Source: Sulfurimonas sp.
Lineage (GTDB): Bacteria > Campylobacterota > Campylobacteria > Campylobacterales > Sulfurimonadaceae
Assembly: GCA_021157665.1 (NCBI GenBank)
Contig: JAGGWE010000115.1
Span: forward strand, 1 to 5,768
DNA: 5,768 nt
Direction: 5' to 3'
Below, piece after piece: positions 1 to 5,119 of this stretch. Position numbers and translations under genes: made by a program. The stretch's first letter is position 1, and every line of letters begins with the position of its first letter. The notes below the pieces were generated by a model. It was given only the letters and a program-made list of their open reading frames with translations. It was not told the origin of the DNA and did no database searches.

Positions 1-73
1 GGTCAGTCTGCTTCTTGAAACGGCGGTAAGATGCATCAAAGTTATCATCTGAACGAAGTACTATTCCTGGCAT
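1..73 (-). CDS. rpsU: 30S ribosomal protein S21, N-terminal part (runs off the left edge)
   Basis: Reading the minus strand from the ATG at 73-71 gives 24 codons beginning MPGIVLRSDDNFDASYRRFK and ending KQTD at the window edge. This is the typical S21 N-terminus (MPGI, then a DxxFDxxYRRFKKQ helix). S21 is a small basic protein of the 30S subunit that helps initiation by contacting the 16S rRNA 3' region; full length is usually about 65-70 residues, so roughly two thirds lie outside the window. Upstream of the start there is only a weak purine stretch (GTGGGTG), not a clean Shine-Dalgarno. The gene is divergent from dnaG, whereas in E. coli rpsU, dnaG and rpoD are co-directional in one operon. 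Identification is by recognition of the conserved N-terminus, with no competing candidate. Confidence 0.93.
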   Translation of the reverse strand, partial: MPGIVLRSDDNFDASYRRFKKQTD

Positions 74-110
74 ATCACATCACCCACTTTCTTTTAAAAT
101 TTGAAACGGA

Positions 111-119
111 AGTATATCA
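111..119 (-). promoter_or_regulatory. Putative extended -10 promoter for rpsU
   Basis: On the minus strand this stretch reads TGATATACT, which fits an extended -10 element (TGn followed by TATAAT-like TATACT). It would start transcription near position 104, giving a leader of about 30 nt before the rpsU ATG. No convincing -35 box is present, which is normal for the housekeeping sigma factor of Campylobacterota. The region is very AT-rich, so chance matches are a real risk. Confidence 0.5.
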
Positions 120-160
120 TAATATTTTACAATTACATAATTTTTTAATCAATGACTAGA

Positions 161-166
161 TATAAT
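161..166 (+). promoter_or_regulatory. Putative -10 box (TATAAT) for dnaG, possibly leaderless
   Basis: A perfect TATAAT lies here and its 3' end is 6 nt before the preferred dnaG ATG at 173. Transcription would then begin at or next to the A of that ATG, giving a leaderless or nearly leaderless message. This fits the absence of any Shine-Dalgarno before either possible dnaG start. No -35 box is seen. An alternative upstream promoter (TTGAAA at 101-106 with TATTTT at 123-128, 16-bp spacer) would give a leader of about 38 nt. Confidence 0.4.
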
Positions 167-172
167 CTATTT

Positions 173-1834
173 ATGATTACCCAAGACTCCATAGAAGCCC
201 TAAAGGCACGACTTGATGTTGTAGATGTTGTAGGCTCTTATGTGGAGTTGAAAAAAGCAGGTGCAAACTATAAAGCACCTTGCCCTTTTCATGATGAAAA
301 AACAGCCTCATTTGTAGTAAGCCCACAAAAACAGATTTATCATTGTTTCGGCTGTGGTGCTGGTGGAGATAGTGTTAAGTTTGTTATGGAGTATGAGAAA
401 CTTAACTATCCTGAAGCACTGGAAAAATTAGCAGATTCTTATAACTTTACTCTTAGTTATACCGATAACAAACATAATAAACCTCGTTCACAAGTTATGG
501 ATAAGTTAAATGAGTGGTATCAAACTTTACTAACTTCTAAACAAACAGCATTGGAGTATATTAAAGATAGAGGGATATATGAGAGTAGTATTGAAAAATT
601 TGGTATAGGGTATGCACCTGATTCAAATGCAACTATAAATTATATAAAATCTCAATCATTTACTATGGCAGAATCTGTTGAGATGGGTGTTGTAGGATAT
701 GATAGTGGACGAAATTTCGCAAGGTTTATTGAGAGGATAACCTTTCCTATTCATTCTGCAAACGGTTCTATCGTTGGTTTTGGTGGTAGAACAATTACCG
801 GACATCAGGCGAAATATGTAAATTCACCAGAGACTCCATTTTTTAATAAATCTCGTCTTTTATATGCTTATCATCATGCAAAACAAGCACTTTACAAACA
901 TAAAGAGATAATTATAACAGAGGGTTATCTTGATGTTATTATGCTTCATCAAGCTGGATTTGATAATGCAGTTGCCACACTTGGAACAGCTTTAACTCAC
1001 GAACATTTACCACTTTTGAGAAAAGGTGAGCCTAAGATTATTATGGCTTATGATGGAGATAAAGCTGGAAGAGCAGCAGCTTTAAAAGCTTCAAAACTTT
1101 TAAGTGCCAGTGGATTTAATGGTGGTGTTATTATTTTTGCAGAGGGACTTGATCCTGCGGATATGGTTAAAAATGGTGCCATTGAAGAGTTAGCTGGTAT
1201 GATAAGAGAACCTAAGGTATTTATAGAGTTTGTTTTAGATGAGATTTTATCTTTATACGATTTGAGAGACCCAAAGGCTAAAGAGTCTTGTATGCAGGAT
1301 GGTTTGAGTTATTTAAAAACTCTTTCGCCTCTTCTTCAAGAGGAGTATAAAACATATTTAGCTTCTCGATTGGGTGGACTTGGTGTAAATCCATCTTTAT
1401 TAAAAATTAGCAATAACACTAACATAAATCAAAATGCACCTCTTCTTCAAAAAAATACTCATAAAGATGTGTGGGAATTATCTCTTATTAAAACAGTAAT
1501 GGAAAAACCACAATTTATAAATCAGATTTTAGATGTTTTAGATCCATCAATTTTGATGTTTCATTCCTATGAATTTAATCTTGCACTTGGGGGTAATAAT
1601 AATACTCCAGAGTTAATGGCGATTTTAGTTGATGATAATATTCACATAGTTGAAGATGAAGAAGCACTAAAGGCTGAACTGTTAATTTTTCTTACAAAAT
1701 ATTATGAGAGAGAGTTAAAAAAGATAAATCTGCAAAGCCACATGCCATTCGAAGAAAAAGCCTTTTATATTCGTAAGTTTCGTGGTAAAATTGCACAATT
1801 AAAACGGGGTGAACTCGTGACATTTGGGGATTAA
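173..1834 (+). CDS. dnaG: DNA primase DnaG
   Basis: DnaG synthesises the short RNA primers used by the replicative polymerase, working with the DnaB helicase at the fork. Numbered from the ATG at 173, the 553-residue protein starts with a CHC2-type zinc-binding domain (CPFH at 37-40, CFGC at 58-61). The RNA polymerase core follows, with RFIERITFPI at 184-193, GFGGR at 202-206 and KYVNSPETP at 214-222. The Toprim metal-binding motifs come next: EGYLD at 250-254, DGD at 294-296 and DPAD at 327-330. The rest is a divergent C-terminal helicase-interaction region. All key acidic and zinc residues are present and the length is normal. An in-frame ATG at 152 would add seven residues, but the family usually begins just before the first helix, as MITQDSIEALKARLD does here, so 173 is preferred. 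Neither start has a Shine-Dalgarno. The stop codon directly abuts the next gene. One small variant is EKTASF where most bacteria have EKTPSF. Confidence 0.96.
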   Translation: MITQDSIEALKARLDVVDVVGSYVELKKAGANYKAPCPFHDEKTASFVVSPQKQIYHCFGCGAGGDSVKFVMEYEKLNYPEALEKLADSYNFTLSYTDNKHNKPRSQVMDKLNEWYQTLLTSKQTALEYIKDRGIYESSIEKFGIGYAPDSNATINYIKSQSFTMAESVEMGVVGYDSGRNFARFIERITFPIHSANGSIVGFGGRTITGHQAKYVNSPETPFFNKSRLLYAYHHAKQALYKHKEIIITEGYLDVIMLHQAGFDNAVATLGTALTHEHLPLLRKGEPKIIMAYDGDKAGRAAALKASKLLSASGFNGGVIIFAEGLDPADMVKNGAIEELAGMIREPKVFIEFVLDEILSLYDLRDPKAKESCMQDGLSYLKTLSPLLQEEYKTYLASRLGGLGVNPSLLKISNNTNINQNAPLLQKNTHKDVWELSLIKTVMEKPQFINQILDVLDPSILMFHSYEFNLALGGNNNTPELMAILVDDNIHIVEDEEALKAELLIFLTKYYERELKKINLQSHMPFEEKAFYIRKFRGKIAQLKRGELVTFGD

Positions 1835-2812
1835 ATGAAAGCAATAGCACTTTTTAGTGGTGGACTTGATTCTACTTTAGCGATGAAAATGATAATCAAT
1901 CAAGGTATAGAGGTATTAGCTATTAATATTAATATGGGTTTTGGTAGTACAAAAGATAGACTTGAACATATGCAAAATCAATGTGATCAAGTTGGTGCTG
2001 AACTTAAAATAATTGATATTCAAAGTGAGTTTTTACAAGATGTTTTGTTCAACCCAAAACATGGTTATGGAAAAAACTTTAACCCATGTATAGATTGTCA
2101 TGCTAAGATGTTTGCAGTTGCTAAGAGAGTTATGGAAGAGGAGGGTGCTTCATTTTTGATTAGTGGTGAGGTTATGGGACAACGCCCAATGAGCCAAAAT
2201 AAAGATGCGATGCAAACTGTCTTAAATGAGTCAAATTGTGATGGACTTTTACTTCGTCCAATGTCAGCCCTAAGATTAGTACCAACAATAGCTGAGGAAA
2301 AAGGCTGGGTAGATAGAGATAAACTAGAGGGAATTACTGGTAGAAGCCGTGAGAGACAGCTTCAGATGGTAAAAGAGATAGGACTAGAAAACTTTGAATC
2401 CCCAGGTGGAGGTTGTCTTTTAACTGATGCAAATTTTGCAAAAAAGATGTTTGATTTTATTAAACATGATAAGTTTGAAGTTAAAGATATTCCTATTATG
2501 AAATTTGGTCGTCATTTTCGTTTAAAAGATGGAGCAAAGCTTATTGTTGGTAGAAATAAAGAGGAAAATGCTTATCTTCAAGATATAGATAATGATAAGT
2601 TTTATCACATAAGAACAGTTGGTATTCCTGGTCCACATGCCATGCTCTCTAAAAATGCAACTAAAGATGATAAAGAGTTAGCAGCTAAAATTATACTTAC
2701 ATATTGTAAAACAAGTGTGCAAAATAGTTACACCTTATCTTTTGATGGGGAAGAACTAAGTGCTTCACCCTTAGAATCAAGAGCTGAAATAAAACCTTTT
2801 ACAATTTTATAA
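1835..2812 (+). CDS. PP-loop ATPase with NFACT-R-like C-terminal domain; probable tRNA/RNA thiolation enzyme
   Basis: The 325-residue protein opens with a PP-loop nucleotide-binding motif (SGGLDST, residues 8-14). This is the fold used by MnmA, ThiI and QueC to adenylate a substrate before sulfur or nitrogen transfer. NPCIDCH at 83-89 places a CxxC pair (C85, C88) where MnmA/ThiI-type enzymes carry a catalytic or cluster cysteine, and PGGGC supplies a third cysteine at C194. This is the pattern of thiolases that bind a [4Fe-4S] cluster through three cysteines. Residues about 222-290 (KFGRHFRL, then VGRNKEEN at 238-245, then PGPHAML) resemble the NFACT-R RNA-binding domain, known to be fused to thiouridylase-like domains. 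The protein is shorter than MnmA (about 340-380 residues) and lacks its usual C-terminal beta domains, so calling it mnmA would be wrong. The ATG follows the dnaG TAA with no gap, and a GGGGA Shine-Dalgarno lies inside the last dnaG codons, so translation is probably coupled. The modified base and RNA target cannot be deduced. Confidence 0.8.
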   Translation: MKAIALFSGGLDSTLAMKMIINQGIEVLAININMGFGSTKDRLEHMQNQCDQVGAELKIIDIQSEFLQDVLFNPKHGYGKNFNPCIDCHAKMFAVAKRVMEEEGASFLISGEVMGQRPMSQNKDAMQTVLNESNCDGLLLRPMSALRLVPTIAEEKGWVDRDKLEGITGRSRERQLQMVKEIGLENFESPGGGCLLTDANFAKKMFDFIKHDKFEVKDIPIMKFGRHFRLKDGAKLIVGRNKEENAYLQDIDNDKFYHIRTVGIPGPHAMLSKNATKDDKELAAKIILTYCKTSVQNSYTLSFDGEELSASPLESRAEIKPFTIL

Positions 2813-2837
2813 TATACTTCATAAAAGGATTTACATT

Positions 2838-3257
2838 ATGGCTGGAATACATTTTACATTTGATGATTTTAAACAACTACTCGCTTTAAATATGGGAATA
2901 TCTGATAGACTTGATGAAAATCGTGCTGAAAGTTTTACTTTGCTGTATTGTAATCTTATTGAGATAAATCAAGAGATTATTGATAATTCATTAGGGGAAA
3001 TATTAAGAACTTCAGATTCTATAGTTAATCATGAAAAAAATTATTTTTTTGTTTTACCATATACTGATAAATATGGAGCAGATATAGTTAAAAAGATGTT
3101 TGACGAGTTTTATGGAAAATATCTTAACTCATTTATGCTTAGTTATCCAGCTGATGGTGAATCACCAGAAGAGTTACTTGGAAACATGCAAGATAGTGTG
3201 AGTACTTTTTATAAAGATGATTTACACTGTTTAGATAGATTTGCTAAAGTTATTTAG
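2838..3257 (+). CDS. Free-standing degenerate GGDEF-like domain protein
   Basis: This 139-residue cytoplasmic protein has no signal peptide or membrane segment. I align residues about 33-127 with the GGDEF (diguanylate cyclase) fold. LLYCNLIEIN at 35-44 matches the first strand and the 'D..F..IN' turn. RTSD at 57-60 sits where the inhibitory RxxD site usually stands. Four to five residues later EKNYF (66-70) or HEKNY replaces GG(D/E)EF. FVLPYTDKYGA (71-81) matches the strand and turn after the active site, and SYPADGESPEELL (102-114) matches the usual 'yP.dg.s.eeLl' end. The active-site GG(D/E)EF is lost, and the 'ND.yGH..GD' substrate-binding segment seems deleted (about 12 residues shorter), so cyclase activity is not expected. 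A strong ribosome binding site (AAAAGGA, 8 nt spacing) fixes the start. It may share a message with the upstream dnaG pair, and its last 8 bases overlap the minus-strand gene. The role is unknown; an effector or partner-binding role is conjecture. Confidence 0.68.
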   Translation: MAGIHFTFDDFKQLLALNMGISDRLDENRAESFTLLYCNLIEINQEIIDNSLGEILRTSDSIVNHEKNYFFVLPYTDKYGADIVKKMFDEFYGKYLNSFMLSYPADGESPEELLGNMQDSVSTFYKDDLHCLDRFAKVI

Positions 3258-3483
3258 CTATTTTCTTATAAAAAGAGATAGCATCAGCTATCTTTTGCTC
3301 TTTATATAACTTTTTGTCACATACATACCTACATTTTATTTTTTTATTATTTATCGCCTGAGTATTTACTGTATCCCTTTTGGTATCAAAAACACTAAGA
3401 TCAAAACTTTTTGAGCTTTTCGTTTCAAATGGACTTACTGCAAAAAGTAGCATAGGAAATAATAAAAATAATAATTTTTTCAT
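3250..3483 (-). CDS. Small secreted protein of unknown function with a CxxxC motif
   Basis: I do not recognise the family. The 77-residue product begins with a classic signal peptide: MKK, a hydrophobic core LLFLLFPMLLF, then a probable cleavage after residue 15 (LFA before VSPF). The mature part would be about 62 residues, polar and lysine-rich, with two cysteines in CRYVC (51-55) that could form a disulfide in the periplasm, and a C-terminal helix-like stretch (KIADAISFYKK, 64-74). The N-terminal signal peptide and clean codon structure argue for a real gene, although no Shine-Dalgarno is visible before the ATG. The gene runs opposite to both neighbours: it overlaps the upstream plus-strand gene by 8 bp tail to tail, and its start is about 105 bp from fliK in divergent orientation. 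A plus-strand frame over the same DNA (3380-3565) encodes only an antisense shadow. A palindromic hairpin lies within its last codons. Confidence 0.68.
   Translation of the reverse strand: MKKLLFLLFPMLLFAVSPFETKSSKSFDLSVFDTKRDTVNTQAINNKKIKCRYVCDKKLYKEQKIADAISFYKKIAK
3273..3296. terminator. Palindromic hairpin, probable bidirectional intrinsic terminator
   Basis: AGATAGC (3276-3282) and GCTATCT (3287-3293) form a perfect 7-bp stem around an ATCA loop, extendable by a G-U and two A-U pairs to 3273-3296. On the plus strand it is followed by TTTT and begins 15 nt after the stop of the GGDEF-like gene, as expected for a terminator. On the minus strand it is followed by a longer T run (CTTTTT at 3275-3270). 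There it sits about 20 nt before the stop codon of the small secreted-protein gene. The stem is AT-rich, so efficiency is uncertain. Confidence 0.5.
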
Positions 3484-3507
3484 ATTAACAATATCGGCAA
3501 TAATATT

Positions 3508-3513
3508 ATTATA
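3508..3513 (-). promoter_or_regulatory. Putative -10 box for the small secreted-protein gene
   Basis: The minus strand reads TATAAT here, which would start transcription near 3501 and give a leader of about 18 nt before the ATG at 3483. There is no TGn extension or -35 box, and the local sequence is almost pure A and T, so the match may be chance. Confidence 0.3.
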
Positions 3514-3522
3514 TTTATCATA

Positions 3523-3538
3523 TGGAATACTAAATGCT
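3523..3538 (+). promoter_or_regulatory. Sigma-54 (RpoN) promoter driving fliK-flgD
   Basis: TGGAATACTAAATGCT has the invariant GG (3524-3525) and GC (3536-3537) separated by exactly 10 bases, the -24/-12 arrangement of sigma-54 promoters. Transcription would start near 3549, leaving a leader of about 40 nt before fliK. Hook genes in Campylobacter and Helicobacter are known to depend on RpoN and the FlgSR two-component system, which supports the assignment. The -12 half (ATGCT) is one base from the common TTGCT, and the -24 half has GGAA rather than GGCA. Confidence 0.7.
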
Positions 3539-3552
3539 TTATTTACTAAAAA

Positions 3553-3568
3553 CCCTCATATATAAGGG
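3553..3568 (+). other. Small inverted repeat in the fliK leader
   Basis: CCCT (3553-3556) and AGGG (3565-3568) flank an AT-rich 8-nt centre and can form a short stem. It falls between the predicted start site and the fliK Shine-Dalgarno, so it could slightly protect or modulate the leader. With only four pairs it may have no function. Confidence 0.25.
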
Positions 3569-3588
3569 CTAGAGTATAGGAGAACGGT

Positions 3589-5109
3589 ATGATTTCATTA
3601 GATGTAAAACCAGAGTCAAACTTATCATCACCTATTAATTTATCAGTTAGTGAAGATAAGCCAGAAGTTTCTTTTTCAGACCTTTTAAGAGGTGTAAAAA
3701 ATCCAAAAGATAAAGAGATTCAAAATGGTCTTTTAGTTTTATCTCTTGATTCTAAAGAAGAAGTAGTAGTTACAAAAGATATAAAAAAATCATCAAAAAA
3801 AGACACTCTTCTTTCTCTTTTAAAGCATGATGATAAGTTTCAAGTAAAGACTAAAGATACTTTAGAACTTAATCCAACAATAACACAAACTCTAAGCCCT
3901 AAAGAGATAAAAACCTTAGTTGTTGATGCAAAAGAATTTTTAAAAAATAGGATAATAAATAGTGATGAGTATAAAAGAGCAGAGGTTAAAGATTTACCAA
4001 AAACATTAAAAGGTTTAGCTGAGATGGCTAAAAAATTTGGTGTAGATGTTAGTAAAATAACTATTCAAGAGGTAAGTGTTAGTAAAAACCCTATTGAAGT
4101 TAAGGATGTTCTTCAAAAAGAGGTTTTAAAAACTGAAATTAAGGATGTTCTTCAAAAAAAGGTTTCAAAAACTGAAGATAAAGGTGCTCCTCAAAAAGAG
4201 ATTTTAAAGAGTGAAGTAAAAATCCCACATGCCAAAGTAGTTCAAGAGATAAAAACAAAAGAGGTATTTCAAGAGTTAAAAGTTAATGAAAATATAAGAG
4301 AAGATGTAAAAGTTGATAATAAAAGAGCAGAGATAACTCAAGATTTTAAATCAACACCACTTTTTAAGGCTCAAGATAAAACAGAACACTCTACTGAGCA
4401 GTTGGTTCAATCAAAACAGTTTAAAGTCGAAGAAAAAACACCGAGAGAAAAGGCAGATGAAACTCTTAAACTTCTTCTTCGTGGTGAAAAACCATCTTTA
4501 AATAGTTCAATTAATTTAACCGCTGATTTTTCAGTTGCAACGGCTAAGGTCATAGCTCCAAATGCAACAACTGAAGTAACAAAATCTTTAGAACAACTCT
4601 TGCATGGTGAAAAAGATAATTCAACTCAAAATAGTAAAATAGATGGATTAACAACTTCTAAAGCAGATAGTTTCGAAGTTAAGTTAAATGAAGCAAAACA
4701 GATGATTAAATATATTTCTCAAGATGTTAAAAATGCTATAGAAAATTATAAATCCCCATTTATAAGAATTAAAGTTCAACTAAATCCACAAAAGCTTGGA
4801 GAAATTGATTTAACTGTTGTTCAAAGAGGAAAAAATTTACATATAAATATTAGTTCAAATAATACAGCGATAAATACATTATCTATGAATGCAAATGAAC
4901 TAAGAACGCAACTAGCAAATACTGGAATAAATAATGCTACATTAAATTTTAATAATAGTTCGCAAAATAGTGAACAAAACGGTTCACAACAACAGCAAAA
5001 TAGCCAAAATGAGCAAAAAGCTGATGAAGAATATAACTATTTTGATAATGAAGAACAAAATGAAGAGATTTTAAACTCTTTAGAAATTGTAGTTCCAAGC
5101 TACGCATAA
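3589..5109 (+). CDS. fliK: Flagellar hook-length control protein FliK
   Basis: FliK is secreted through the flagellar export apparatus, senses hook length, and switches export from hook to filament proteins by contacting FlhB. The 506-residue protein has the expected layout. A long, low-complexity, Lys/Glu/Val-rich N-terminal and middle part (1-360) is followed by a conserved hook-switch domain at about 385-455, with LNPQKLGEIDLTV at 398-410, a GKNLHINISS strand, and the NELRTQLANTGI helix at 436-448. A Gln/Asn-rich tail follows. The middle holds 13-residue tandem repeats (171-209). A motif of the form [ST][FL]xxLL[RH]GxK occurs at 28-37, 292-301 and 333-342, with a weaker version near 73-83. 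The start is set by a strong AGGAGAA (3578-3584), 4 nt before the ATG. There is no cleavable signal peptide, as usual for flagellar type III substrates. Sequence outside the C-terminal domain is poorly conserved, so the name rests on that domain and on the flgD neighbour. Confidence 0.9.
   Translation: MISLDVKPESNLSSPINLSVSEDKPEVSFSDLLRGVKNPKDKEIQNGLLVLSLDSKEEVVVTKDIKKSSKKDTLLSLLKHDDKFQVKTKDTLELNPTITQTLSPKEIKTLVVDAKEFLKNRIINSDEYKRAEVKDLPKTLKGLAEMAKKFGVDVSKITIQEVSVSKNPIEVKDVLQKEVLKTEIKDVLQKKVSKTEDKGAPQKEILKSEVKIPHAKVVQEIKTKEVFQELKVNENIREDVKVDNKRAEITQDFKSTPLFKAQDKTEHSTEQLVQSKQFKVEEKTPREKADETLKLLLRGEKPSLNSSINLTADFSVATAKVIAPNATTEVTKSLEQLLHGEKDNSTQNSKIDGLTTSKADSFEVKLNEAKQMIKYISQDVKNAIENYKSPFIRIKVQLNPQKLGEIDLTVVQRGKNLHINISSNNTAINTLSMNANELRTQLANTGINNATLNFNNSSQNSEQNGSQQQQNSQNEQKADEEYNYFDNEEQNEEILNSLEIVVPSYA
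4099..4215 (+). repeat. Three in-frame 39-bp tandem repeats inside fliK
   Basis: Units lie at 4099-4137, 4138-4176 and 4177-4215. The first two differ at only 3 of 39 bases; the third is clearly more diverged. Each encodes 13 residues of the pattern xKDVLQKEVLKTE (VKDVLQKEVLKTE, IKDVLQKKVSKTE, DKGAPQKEILKSE). The unit length is a multiple of three, so copy-number change would keep the frame. The following residues (VKIPHAKVVQE) may be a fourth, eroded unit. Confidence 0.9.
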
Positions 5110-5119
5110 AGGATATAAA

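Noticed and set aside
152..172. A seven-residue N-terminal extension of DnaG from the ATG at 152
   Set aside because: DnaG proteins normally begin just before the first helix, the ATG at 152 has no ribosome binding site, and the extension covers the likely -10 box.
1835..2812. Naming this gene mnmA or thiI
   Set aside because: The PP-loop and cysteines are shared, but the MnmA C-terminal domains and the ThiI THUMP and rhodanese domains are absent, and an NFACT-R-like end is present instead.
2813..2818. TATACT between the PP-loop gene and the GGDEF-like gene as a -10 box
   Set aside because: Transcription would start inside the Shine-Dalgarno (about 2825), leaving too little leader. The gene is more simply read as part of the upstream message.
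3380..3565. A 61-codon plus-strand open frame with a hydrophobic C-terminal stretch
   Set aside because: It is antisense to the signal-peptide gene, has no Shine-Dalgarno, and contains the sigma-54 promoter of fliK. The hydrophobic stretch reflects AT-rich codons.
4950..5040. Asn/Gln-rich DNA near the fliK 3' end as a simple repeat or CRISPR-like element
   Set aside because: No regular unit or spacer pattern is present. It encodes the low-complexity tail common after the FliK switch domain.
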